This document shows, one piece after another, positions 30,821-38,518 of a DNA stretch of 64,000 nt. Numbering within the stretch: position 1 is the first letter of the stretch; every line of letters starts with the position of its first letter. The notes beneath the pieces were generated by a model, which saw only the letters and a program-made list of their open reading frames with translations, made no database searches and was not told the DNA's origin. This stretch comes from Desulfovibrio sp. G11 (GTDB lineage Bacteria; Desulfobacterota; Desulfovibrionia; Desulfovibrionales; Desulfovibrionaceae): assembly GCF_900243745.1 (NCBI RefSeq), contig NZ_LT984798.1, positions 1,730,501 to 1,794,500 on the forward strand, given 5' to 3'. The translations under genes and the position numbers were made by a program.

Positions 30821-32458
30821 ATGGCATGGACGCAAGTTTACGATCCGATGGGCGGAGCCGTATGGTCCGCACTGGTAGCGGGGATTCCGCTCATCAGTCT
30901 TTTTTACATGCTGGCTGTACGCCGCGCCAAAGGACATTACGCCGCGGCTCTGGCCGTGGGCCTGTCTTTTGTTCTCGCCCTCTTTGTGTGGGGCATGCCT
31001 GTGGGCACGGCCTTCAGCGCGTTGACCTACGGGGCAGCCTTTGGCCTCTTTCCGATTATCTGGATCGTGGTCACGGCGGTCTGGGTGTACAACATGACCG
31101 TGGAATCGGGCGAATTTGAGTACATCAAGGAATCGCTCGCCCGCCTGACAGACGACCGCCGTCTGCAGGCCATCTTTATCGCCTTTGCTTTCGGTTCGTT
31201 CATTGAAGGCACGGCCGGCTTCGGTACGCCCGTGGCCATCACCGCGGCAATGCTGGTGGGCTTGGGCTTCAAGCCCCTGTACGCCGCCGGTATCTGCCTT
31301 ATCGCCAACACCGCTCCCGTGGCCTTCGGCGCCATCGGCATTCCGATCATCGTGGGCGCTCAGGTTTCCGGCCTGAACGAAATGACCGTGAGCCAGATTG
31401 TGGGTCGCCAGCTGCCCTTCCTGTCCATCATAGTGCCTCTGTGGCTGTGCTGCGTCATGTGCGGCTTCCGCCGTTCGCTGGAAGTGCTGCCCGCCATCAT
31501 CGTGGCCGGTGTGGCTTTTGCCGGTTCGCAGTTCCTGTTCTCCAACTTCCACGGCCCGACCCTGCCCGACATCATGTCGGCCCTGGTCACCATCATCGCC
31601 TTGGTGCTGCTGCTGCGCGTGTGGAAGCCTGCCCGCGTCTGGCGCTTTGAAGGCGAAAAGGAAAGCAAGATCGAAGGATCTGCGCCGCCCTTCAGTGTGG
31701 TGTTCCGCGCATGGCTGCCCTACATCATTCTGGCTGTGATGGTCTTCCTGTGGGGCCTGCCGCAGTTCAAGAACATGCTGAACGCCATTCCCGGCGCCAT
31801 CATGAAGTTTTCCTGGCCCGGCCTGGACGGCATGGTTGAAAAGACCGCCCCCATCGTGGCCCAGAACACCAACTACGCGGCCGTGTTTACGTTCAACTGG
31901 CTGTCTGCCGGCGGCACCGCCATCCTGCTGGCCGGTTTCATTGCCGTGCCCTTCATGCCCGGCTACTCTTTCAGCAAGGCTGTAAACTGCTTCTTCCGCA
32001 CCATTTACCAGCTGCGCTTCCCCATCCTGACCATCGCCATGATTCTTGGCCTGGCCTATCTCATGAACTACTCGGGCATGAGTTCCACAATGGGTATTGC
32101 CTTTACCCTGACCGGCTCGCTGTTCCCGCTGTTCTCGCCCATTCTGGGCTGGCTCGGCGTGTTTCTGACCGGTTCGGATACGTCCTCCAACGCCCTGTTC
32201 TGCGGTATGCAGCGCTCCACCGCTGAAGTGGTGGGCATGGACCCGAACCTGGCCGTGGCCGCCAACTCCTCCGGTGGTGTGACCGGTAAGATGATTTCGC
32301 CCCAGTCCATCAGTGTGGCCACAGCTGCCACCAACCTGGTGGGCCATGAAGGCGACCTCTTCCGCTTCACTCTGGGTCACAGTATTGCAATGACCCTCTT
32401 TATCTGCGCGCTGACCTATCTGCAGGCCGGCGTGCTGCACTGGATGCTGCCCTCCTAG
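30821..32458 (+). CDS. lldP: L-lactate permease (LctP family), copy 1
   Basis: Proton-coupled lactate/glycolate importer, 545 aa, about 12-14 membrane helices. The family core SFIEGTAGFGTPVAITAAML is at about residues 126-145, with NTAPVAFGAIGIPIIV and the C-terminal TGSDTSSNALFCGMQ. AAGGGAG precedes the ATG. Lactate is the classic electron donor of Desulfovibrio. A strong terminator at 32534-32570 separates it from the second permease, so the two are independent units. Confidence 0.95.
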   Translation: MAWTQVYDPMGGAVWSALVAGIPLISLFYMLAVRRAKGHYAAALAVGLSFVLALFVWGMPVGTAFSALTYGAAFGLFPIIWIVVTAVWVYNMTVESGEFEYIKESLARLTDDRRLQAIFIAFAFGSFIEGTAGFGTPVAITAAMLVGLGFKPLYAAGICLIANTAPVAFGAIGIPIIVGAQVSGLNEMTVSQIVGRQLPFLSIIVPLWLCCVMCGFRRSLEVLPAIIVAGVAFAGSQFLFSNFHGPTLPDIMSALVTIIALVLLLRVWKPARVWRFEGEKESKIEGSAPPFSVVFRAWLPYIILAVMVFLWGLPQFKNMLNAIPGAIMKFSWPGLDGMVEKTAPIVAQNTNYAAVFTFNWLSAGGTAILLAGFIAVPFMPGYSFSKAVNCFFRTIYQLRFPILTIAMILGLAYLMNYSGMSSTMGIAFTLTGSLFPLFSPILGWLGVFLTGSDTSSNALFCGMQRSTAEVVGMDPNLAVAANSSGGVTGKMISPQSISVATAATNLVGHEGDLFRFTLGHSIAMTLFICALTYLQAGVLHWMLPS

Positions 32459-32469
32459 GGTTTTGTTTC

Positions 32470-32502
32470 CCTGCCGCCGCCTGTCGGATAGGCGGCGGCA
32501 GG
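32470..32502 (+). repeat. GC hairpin just after lldP copy 1
   Basis: A perfect 13-base inverted repeat, CCTGCCGCCGCCT (32470-32482) and its complement (32490-32502), with a 7-base loop. There is no T run, so it is a weak terminator by itself; the next hairpin is the better one. Confidence 0.6.
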
Positions 32503-32533
32503 GGCTGGCTACACCCCGCAAGATGTTCACCAG

Positions 32534-32570
32534 GGCGGGCGCATCGATACGATGCGCCCGCCAAATTTTT
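32534..32570 (+). terminator. Rho-independent terminator of lldP copy 1
   Basis: A perfect 13-base stem, GGCGGGCGCATCG (32534-32546) with its complement (32550-32562), a 3-base loop and then AAATTTTT. The remainder of the gap to 32910 holds regulatory sequence for the next gene and no open frame of note. Confidence 0.85.
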
Positions 32571-32771
32571 GGGCAAGAACGTTCTGCAGACAGCTCATTT
32601 GTGTTTCTGGATATTACAACAAGCCGGAAAAACAAATCTTCTGTTTTCTTCTCAAGGTACATAAAACCCTTGGCTGGGGTAAAAACACACCTTGAGGCGA
32701 TATGACCAGATGTGCAGTTTCCGGCTGTAGCTGTGCCCGAAGCATTTCGCGCGCTACAGGTCTGTCGTTTC

Positions 32772-32840
32772 TTGTTTACGTAAACAATTCGTCGTCGAAA
32801 TGTGTGCTTTGTTGAAAACAGGCATTTAACATTTATTGAT
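32772..32840 (+). promoter_or_regulatory. palindromic operator and promoter of lldP copy 2
   Basis: A perfect 16-base palindrome, TTGTTTACGTAAACAA (32772-32787), lies about 25 bases upstream of TTGAAA (32812-32817). A 16-base spacer leads to TATTGA (32834-32839). The palindrome would be centred about 65-70 bases before the start point, a position more like an activator site than a repressor site. The protein that binds it is not known. Confidence 0.5.
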
Positions 32841-32910
32841 TGAAAAGAAAACAAAGTGTACATAGTTTTTTTAAGGTTCATGAAAAACTCGAACGAACAA
32901 AGGAGTGGGC

Positions 32911-34599
32911 ATGTCTGTTGGAATGTTGGCCTTACTGGCGGTTATTCCGATTCTTGTGGCACTGGTCCTGATGGTGGGGCTGCGCTGGCCCGCCACGCGG
33001 GCCATGCCGCTTGCGTGGCTTGTTTGTGCCGTCAGTGGCGTGATCGGCTGGAAACTGGACCTGTTGTACCTTGCGGCCCTTTCGCTGCAGGGCGTGGTTG
33101 TGGCAGTTGGTGTTCTGATTATTGTTTTTGGTGCCATTCTCATCCTGTATACTCTGGAAGAGAGCGGCGGCATGGAAACCATTCAGCACGGCATGCAGGG
33201 CGTCAGCCGGGACCGGCGTATCCAGGCCATCATCATCGGCTTCATGTTTGCGGCCTTTATTGAAGGCGCGGCCGGTTTTGGCACGCCTGCGGCTCTGGCG
33301 GCCCCGCTTTTGCTGGCTCTTGGCTTTCCGGCCATGGCTGCCGCCGTTATCTGTCTCGTGTTCAACTCTGTGCCTGTAACCTTCGGCGCTGTGGGAACCC
33401 CTGTTATTGTGGGCTTCGGCTTTTTGAAAGGCAGCGTGGCCGAGGCCGTGGCTGCCAACCCCAATCTGCCGTTCAGCAGTTATGACGCCTTTTGCAAGGC
33501 CGTGGGCGAATGGGCGACCATCATGCACGCGCCTATGGCCATCATCATCACCATTTTTATGCTGGGCTTCCTGACACGCTTTTTCGGCCCTGAAAAGTCC
33601 TGGGCCGCGGGCTTCCGCGCCTGGAAGTACTGCGTGTTCGCCGCTGTGTGCTTTCTTGTGCCATACCTTTTGTGCGCCTGGCTGCTCGGACCGGAATTTC
33701 CTGCCATGCTGGGCGGCCTTTTGGGCCTTGGCGTGGTGGTGTGGGCAACCAAGAAAGGCTTTTGCGTACCCAAGGACGTGTGGGAATTCGCACCTTCAAG
33801 CCAGTGGGACAAAGCCTGGACAGGCACAGTGCCCGCCAGCACCAAGACCGAGTTTCACGCCAGCATGAGCCAGCTGCGCGCGTGGCTGCCGTATGTGATC
33901 ATCTGCCTGCTGCTGGTTATCTCGCGCATTCCCTCCTTGGGGCTCAAGGGCTGGTTGACCAGCCAGAAGATCAGCTTCAACAACATTCTGGGTTTCACCG
34001 GGGTCAATGCCAGCATTGATTACCTGTACCTGCCCGGCACCTTCTTTATCGTGGTGTCGCTGCTGACCATCATGTTGCATAAAATGCCCGGCCAGGCGGT
34101 TTCTCGTGCCTGGAAGGAAAGCTTCCGCAAAATGAAGTCGCCGACCATTGCCCTGGTTTTCGCTGTGGCTATGGTGTCCATCTTCCGCGGCTCCGCTGCC
34201 AACCCTGTTGATGTTCCTTCCATGCCTCTTGCCCTGGCTGAAGCTGTGGGCGCTTTTGCCGGTTCGGTGTGGCCCATGCTTGCAGCTTTTGTGGGCGGCC
34301 TTGGGGCCTTTATCACCGGTTCCAATACGGTTTCTGACCTTATGTTTGCTGAATTTCAGTGGAACATGGCCGGAACCCTGGAACTGCCGCGCCAGATCAT
34401 CGTGGCTGCGCAGGCCGTGGGCGGCGCTATGGGCAACATGATCTGCGTACATAATATCGTTGCCGCCTGCGCCGTTGTGGGGCTTTCCGGCCGTGAAGGC
34501 GAAGTGCTTCGCCGCACGTTCTGGCCCTTCCTGCTGTACGGTCTTGTGGTGGGCGTCATCTGCTGGGTGCTGGTGGTCGTCAACCCCACGGTGTTCTAA
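32911..34599 (+). CDS. L-lactate permease (LctP family), copy 2
   Basis: Second LctP-family transporter, 562 aa, clearly diverged from copy 1. The core [20 protein letters not shown] and [17 protein letters not shown] are kept, and the C-terminal motif is [19 protein letters not shown]. Compared with copy 1 it has a longer insert around [19 protein letters not shown]. The ATG at 32911 follows AAGGAG; a GTG two codons earlier is less likely. It has its own promoter region with a palindrome. The substrate could be lactate or another 2-hydroxyacid. Confidence 0.93.
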   Translation: MSVGMLALLAVIPILVALVLMVGLRWPATRAMPLAWLVCAVSGVIGWKLDLLYLAALSLQGVVVAVGVLIIVFGAILILYTLEESGGMETIQHGMQGVSRDRRIQAIIIGFMFAAFIEGAAGFGTPAALAAPLLLALGFPAMAAAVICLVFNSVPVTFGAVGTPVIVGFGFLKGSVAEAVAANPNLPFSSYDAFCKAVGEWATIMHAPMAIIITIFMLGFLTRFFGPEKSWAAGFRAWKYCVFAAVCFLVPYLLCAWLLGPEFPAMLGGLLGLGVVVWATKKGFCVPKDVWEFAPSSQWDKAWTGTVPASTKTEFHASMSQLRAWLPYVIICLLLVISRIPSLGLKGWLTSQKISFNNILGFTGVNASIDYLYLPGTFFIVVSLLTIMLHKMPGQAVSRAWKESFRKMKSPTIALVFAVAMVSIFRGSAANPVDVPSMPLALAEAVGAFAGSVWPMLAAFVGGLGAFITGSNTVSDLMFAEFQWNMAGTLELPRQIIVAAQAVGGAMGNMICVHNIVAACAVVGLSGREGEVLRRTFWPFLLYGLVVGVICWVLVVVNPTVF

Positions 34600-34793
34600 G
34601 GTATTCAAGCGTTTATTTTATAACCTACTGTTCCGGGGCGGCGGCCCAGGCGCCCTCGTCCCGGAACGTGCGACCCCGCCTTGCATTGGCATCGCTTTGC
34701 GATGGTGGGCATACGTTGACGCGAAAGCATGCGTGCAGCCTGTCTGCACGGTGCAAGGCCGAAGCGAGTGCCCTGCAAGCTTTGGGAATACAT
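34600..34793 (+). other. structured 3' region after lldP copy 2
   Basis: 194 bases with no credible gene before the terminator. Several short stems are visible: GTTCCGGG with CCCGGAAC near 34629-34669, CATCGC-ttt-GCGATG near 34686-34704, and TGCAG/CTGCA near 34733-34749. It may be a 3' untranslated region or a small RNA. Confidence 0.35.
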
Positions 34794-34861
34794 AATTGAC
34801 CCGTTTCAGATCAGGTCTGTACCAAAAGTACTGTGCCTTTGCTGAAACGGGTCAATTTTTT
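34794..34861 (+). terminator. long-stem terminator after lldP copy 2
   Basis: A perfect 16-base stem, AATTGACCCGTTTCAG (34794-34809) with its complement (34842-34857), followed by TTTT. The 32-base loop contains a nested GTAC/GTAC stem. It lies about 195 bases beyond the permease stop. Confidence 0.75.
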
Positions 34862-34985
34862 GATGGGAAGCAGGAACGGCTTTTCTGGATGCTGCAGCTC
34901 GCAAGAGTGGATTTGAGGCAGATGCCTTCAACGCTGCATTGCGGCAGGGCGTGTCAGGCGTGGCAAGGGGTGGGGAAGGATCTGT

Positions 34986-35020
34986 ACTCCGGCTGCCGGA
35001 ATGCGGCAGCCGGAGTTTTG
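34986..35020. terminator. hairpin between thiF and lldP copy 2
   Basis: A perfect 12-base stem, ACTCCGGCTGCC (34986-34997) with its complement (35005-35016), and a 7-base loop. TTTT follows on the plus side only. It lies 40 bases past the thiF stop and probably ends the convergent transcripts. Confidence 0.55.
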
Positions 35021-35059
35021 GATCGGATGGGCCCTGTTTCTATGGTCTTTTGTTCCGGT

Positions 35060-35704
35060 TCAAAGCGCGGTTTTCGGCATATGTGGACCGCCGAGCAGCA
35101 TTTCCAGCACGGCATCGGCCAGCAGGGCCGCCGCCTCTGTTACGCGGGGTGCCAGCGGCGGAGCCATGAGAATATCTGTAGTAAAGTCACCCACCAGCAC
35201 GAGGTTGCCGAGCCTGCGTCGCCCCATGGGAGCACCGCCGAAGCCCCCCATGCCGGAGGCGCTGGCGACCCGGTGCCCAGCCAGCAGGGCGCTTTCAACA
35301 AAAAGGCTTTTGTCTTCAGGATTGTCCAGGGCCTCCACCCATATGGGGCAGAGAGGCAGCAGGCCCGGCAGGCTGGCGCTGGTAATGCGCATTTTGCGGG
35401 AGTCCACCATCATCCGGGGGTTCAGCTCCAGCAATATTTCATGCAGGGCGTCCACCTTGCAGCGGCCCACATGACGCGGCCAGTACTGCTGCCGGTTCAG
35501 GTTGGAAGCGTCCACCACGTCATCATCCACCAGAGTCAGGTGCTCCACGCCGCTGCGGGTCAGCATAAGGGCCGCATTGGAACCGAGACCGCCCGCACCG
35601 GCGATGCCAATGCGGGTCTGCTGCAAGATTGCCAGCTGCTCCGGGGCCATATAGCGGGCAAGCCCCTGGCACAGGGGATTTGTTACGGATGTTCTTTCTT
35701 TCAT
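35060..35704 (-). CDS. thiF: ThiF, ThiS adenylyltransferase (short form)
   Basis: Activates the C-terminal Gly of ThiS as an acyl-adenylate for sulfur transfer in thiazole synthesis; 214 aa. The nucleotide site RIGIAGAGGLGSNAA is near residue 30, followed by LTLVDDDVVDASNLNRQQY and the GKRKVDAL-like GRCKVDAL. This is the short ThiF type and lacks the zinc-binding CxxC pairs of E. coli ThiF. The start at ATG 35704 lies one base after the thiH stop; upstream in-frame codons belong to shadowed thiH sequence. It is the last gene of thiSGHF. Confidence 0.93.
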   Translation of the reverse strand: MKERTSVTNPLCQGLARYMAPEQLAILQQTRIGIAGAGGLGSNAALMLTRSGVEHLTLVDDDVVDASNLNRQQYWPRHVGRCKVDALHEILLELNPRMMVDSRKMRITSASLPGLLPLCPIWVEALDNPEDKSLFVESALLAGHRVASASGMGGFGGAPMGRRRLGNLVLVGDFTTDILMAPPLAPRVTEAAALLADAVLEMLLGGPHMPKTAL

Positions 35705-35705
35705 G

Positions 35706-36830
35706 TCATGCCCATGCGCCCACGGGGTCTTCCCAATCCTTGAGCACGGGCTGGTAACCCATGCCTGCGAGGGCCGAGACCATCTGCTCCAGGCTGCGGC
35801 CGTCGGTGATTTCAAACTGGCCGGGATTATGGGCGTCTTCTGTGACACGCCCACCCACGGCAGTGGACACGCCCGCAGATACCCGCGTTACACCCAGCGG
35901 CAGCAGGTGATCACGCATAAAGGCGCTTTCGCGGCTGGAGCAGGTGATGCCAGCCCTTGGCAGAAAACAGCGCAGCGCTGTTACGTATTGTACGAGGTGG
36001 CGGTCATCCAGGGCATGCGGCACGTCAAAGCTGCCCTCATGGGGGCAGATGCGCGGTATGGACACGCTTACGTCCATGCCTGGGTAGCGCCGTTGCAGCC
36101 ACCATGCGTGCAGGCCGGTGGCAAAAGCGTCCTGTTCGAAAGAGTCCAGGCCCAGCAGCGCACCAACACCCATTGATCGCATGCCAGCCTGTGCGGCGCG
36201 CTGGGGCGCGTTGAGGCGAAAGGCGTAGTCGCGTTTGGGACCGGCAGGGTGCAGCCATCCATACAGCTCAGGAGCATAGGTTTCCTGAAACATGGTCATG
36301 CTGTCCACGCCCGCATCCACAAGCATGGCATACTCTTCGGTGGTGAGAGAGTACACCTCGATGCCTACAGAGGCGAACCAGGGCTTGATACGCCGGGCCA
36401 CAGCGGCGATATATTCCGGCGAAGACAGGTGCCGCGCGTCGCCGGTAAGCAGCAGGATATGCTGAAAGCCGAGATCAGCCACGGCTTTGGCCTCGGCAGC
36501 GGCTTCATCCACGCTGAGGTGGCGGCGGGCCTGCTTGTTCTTGGCGTTGAAGCCACAGTAGCGGCACTGGTTTGTGCAGACGTCCGAAATGTAGAGCGGC
36601 GTGAAGATATGCACCGCCCGGCCGAAAAAGCGCAGGGTCAGCTCGTGGGCGCGCCGGGCCATCAGCTCCAGATGTGGGCTGGCCGCAGGGGAGAGCAGGG
36701 CCAGGAAGTCCTCGGGCTGAAGGATGTTTTTCTGCAGGGCGGAAAAGACGTGTTCCTCTGTAGCCGCCTGTACCGCATCAGTCCGGCGTTGCGCGGGCCA
36801 TGCCTGCAAGATGTCCTGAAAAGTTTCCAT
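35706..36830 (-). CDS. thiH: ThiH, tyrosine lyase (2-iminoacetate synthase), radical SAM
   Basis: Radical SAM enzyme splitting tyrosine to dehydroglycine for the thiazole ring, 374 aa. The cluster motif CTNQCRYC (CxxxCxxC) follows YISDV, and GFNAKNKQARRHLS is typical. The later LLLTGDARHLS and SIPRICPHEG regions match the family. The start is ATG 36830, with AGGAGG five bases upstream; the adjacent ATG 36833 is spaced too closely. It lies 10 bases after the thiG stop. Confidence 0.95.
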   Translation of the reverse strand: METFQDILQAWPAQRRTDAVQAATEEHVFSALQKNILQPEDFLALLSPAASPHLELMARRAHELTLRFFGRAVHIFTPLYISDVCTNQCRYCGFNAKNKQARRHLSVDEAAAEAKAVADLGFQHILLLTGDARHLSSPEYIAAVARRIKPWFASVGIEVYSLTTEEYAMLVDAGVDSMTMFQETYAPELYGWLHPAGPKRDYAFRLNAPQRAAQAGMRSMGVGALLGLDSFEQDAFATGLHAWWLQRRYPGMDVSVSIPRICPHEGSFDVPHALDDRHLVQYVTALRCFLPRAGITCSSRESAFMRDHLLPLGVTRVSAGVSTAVGGRVTEDAHNPGQFEITDGRSLEQMVSALAGMGYQPVLKDWEDPVGAWA

Positions 36831-36840
36831 CATTGCCTCC

Positions 36841-37644
36841 TCAGCGCAAAAAGCCCGTAAGAGGGGATGAGGCGTCGGCTCCGGCGGCCATGCCGCGCAC
36901 ATTTCCAAGCCCTGCAAGCCATGCGTTGCGTCCGGCCCGGACGGCTTCACCGAACGCGCGCGCCATGCCCACGGGATCATGGGCCGAAGCGATGGCAGTA
37001 TTCACCAGGCAGGCGGCGGCCCCCATCTCCATGGCTTCGCAGGCTTGCGAAGGACGGCCGATGCCTGCGTCCACAATGATGGGCAGGTCTATTTCTTCAA
37101 TAAGTATGGCGATCATTTCCTTGGTACGCAGCCCCCTGTTGGTGCCGATGGGTGATCCCAGCGGCATGACGGCAGCTGCTCCCGCTTCGGCGCAGGCGCG
37201 GGCCACGTACAGGTCGGCATTGATATAGGGCAGTACAGTAAAGCCTTCTTTGGCAAGAACTTCTGTGGCTTTCGCAGTTTTGTAGCCGTCGGGCAGCAGG
37301 TGGCGTGTGTCGGAGATGACTTCGATTTTTATCCAGTCGCCACAACCGGCTGCGCGGGCCAGGCGGGCCAGGCGCACGGCTTCTTCGGCGTTGCGGGCGC
37401 CCGAGGTATTGGGCAAAAGCCGCATGTGGCCGGGAATGTGTCCCATGATGCCCTGAGAGGCGTTGTGGTCCGGCGCTGTGGGGGCGGGCTTGTCCACCCG
37501 GCGCATGGCCACGGTAATGACCTCGGCTCCACTGGCTTCGGCCACTGCGGGGATAAGCCCGTCGGAACCGTATTTGCCCGTACCGATGAAAAGGCGGCTG
37601 CCAAGGCTGATGCCGCCCAGAACAAAGGGATCGCTGTTATTCAT
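36841..37644 (-). CDS. thiG: ThiG, thiazole synthase
   Basis: Forms the thiamine thiazole phosphate from DXP, dehydroglycine and ThiS thiocarboxylate, 267 aa. The (beta/alpha)8 barrel is seen in [64 protein letters not shown] and [14 protein letters not shown]. The Schiff-base Lys lies in the GTGKY-to-barrel region conserved in the family. It is followed by thiH after 10 bases. Confidence 0.96.
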   Translation of the reverse strand: MNNSDPFVLGGISLGSRLFIGTGKYGSDGLIPAVAEASGAEVITVAMRRVDKPAPTAPDHNASQGIMGHIPGHMRLLPNTSGARNAEEAVRLARLARAAGCGDWIKIEVISDTRHLLPDGYKTAKATEVLAKEGFTVLPYINADLYVARACAEAGAAAVMPLGSPIGTNRGLRTKEMIAILIEEIDLPIIVDAGIGRPSQACEAMEMGAAACLVNTAIASAHDPVGMARAFGEAVRAGRNAWLAGLGNVRGMAAGADASSPLTGFLR

Positions 37645-37952
37645 GACATTCTCCGCGCAAAGGCGCTGCTGAAGATTGGGTGCTGCTGCAAAACATTGCG
37701 ATTCGCTGTTTTCAAAGGCCGTACCGCGGGGTGCCCATATGGGCCTTGCTGTGCCACGGGGCTGAAAGCGGCTCGTCAGTGCGGCAATATTTTGCAGGCG
37801 GGGAAGAAACGTTTGCGTCTGTTTCGCCGCAACGGCTGTTGTATGCGCAGCATGCTGCGCAAGCAGGCCGTTCGGCTGTGCACTACGGGTTAGCCGGGCA
37901 GGTTTTCACAATATGCACGCAGACAGTCAAAGATTTCTGATGGCAGGTTGCC
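37645..37952 (-). other. gap between thiS and thiG
   Basis: 308 bases with no credible gene and no strong terminator. Both flanking genes are in the same pathway and strand, so transcription probably continues through it. Confidence 0.4.
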
Positions 37953-38153
37953 CTAGCCACCGCCTACAAAATGCACAATCTCAAGTTTGTCACCTTGTTG
38001 CAGAAAGGTTTGCGCAAATGCCTCTCTGGCGAGGATGTGCCCGTTGCATTCCACCACCACCGTGTTGGCCTCATGCCCGCGTCCGGCCAGAAACTGGGCC
38101 ACGCTGGCATTGGGAGTACAACTTTCTGTCTGCCCGTTGACCATAATGTTCAT
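37953..38153 (-). CDS. thiS: ThiS, sulfur carrier protein
   Basis: Ubiquitin-fold sulfur carrier, 66 aa, ending in FVGGG, whose terminal glycine is adenylated by ThiF and thiocarboxylated. The N-terminus MNIMVNGQ and the central VVVECNGHILAREAF match the family. GGAGG lies six bases before ATG 38153. It is the first gene behind the TPP riboswitch. Confidence 0.94.
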   Translation of the reverse strand: MNIMVNGQTESCTPNASVAQFLAGRGHEANTVVVECNGHILAREAFAQTFLQQGDKLEIVHFVGGG

Positions 38154-38216
38154 GCAGAACCTCCATAGCTTACAGAGCCTGTTTCGGGCTGCGGGCATGT
38201 GGCCTTTCAAGGACGC

Positions 38217-38249
38217 AAAAAAGCCCGCAGAACCAATACGGCTGCGGGC
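38217..38249 (-). terminator. riboswitch-controlled terminator before thiS
   Basis: GCCCGCAG and CTGCGGGC (minus strand, 38249-38242 and 38230-38223) form an 8-base stem with an 11-base loop, followed by TTTTTT. It lies between the TPP aptamer and the thiS start. A second copy of GCCCGCAGCC at about 38187-38196 could pair with the same arm as an alternative fold. Confidence 0.8.
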
Positions 38250-38274
38250 AAGCACAAACCTGTTTCCAGGCTGG

Positions 38275-38389
38275 CCAGCTTCCCTTCGTCGGCACTATCC
38301 GCGTCAGGTGCAGAATCGCGTTTTTTTGCGCAATTCTAGGGGTCAGGGCGCGTAAGCCCTTTCTCAGCCATGATGGCTCCCCCAGCCGG
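38275..38389 (-). promoter_or_regulatory. TPP (thiamine pyrophosphate) riboswitch
   Basis: A THI-element aptamer of about 115 bases in the thiS leader. Minus-strand hallmarks in order are GGGGGAGCC, GGCTGAGAAAGGG, a variable P3 hairpin (AGAATTGCG/CGCGATTCT), CACCTGACGCGGATAGTGCC and GACGAAGGGAAG. P1 closes through CCGGCT with AGCTGG. When TPP binds, the downstream terminator should form and shut off thiSGHF. Identification rests on the conserved core. Confidence 0.93.
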
Positions 38390-38396
38390 TTTTTTG

Positions 38397-38425
38397 AAGA
38401 TAGACCCATGCCGGGAGGAATGCAA
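38397..38425 (-). promoter_or_regulatory. promoter of the thiSGHF operon
   Basis: On the minus strand, TTGCAT (38425-38420) and TATCTT (38402-38397) have exactly 17 bases between them. The predicted start point falls at the 5' edge of the TPP aptamer. It is divergent from, and only about 100 bases from, the cstA reading frame. Confidence 0.65.
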
Positions 38426-38518
38426 GCCCACCGGAAGAGCGACTGCGTGTCACGTGGGGCGGGCAGGCCAGCGATACAGGCGGCGCCGGAACCGGAAAGA
38501 TAAAACAGTTCTTCGCTT

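Noticed and set aside
30650..32881. 743-residue open frame opposite lldP copy 1
   Set aside because: Antisense shadow spanning the lldP gene and its flanks; low-complexity Gly/His/Gln composition and no credible start.
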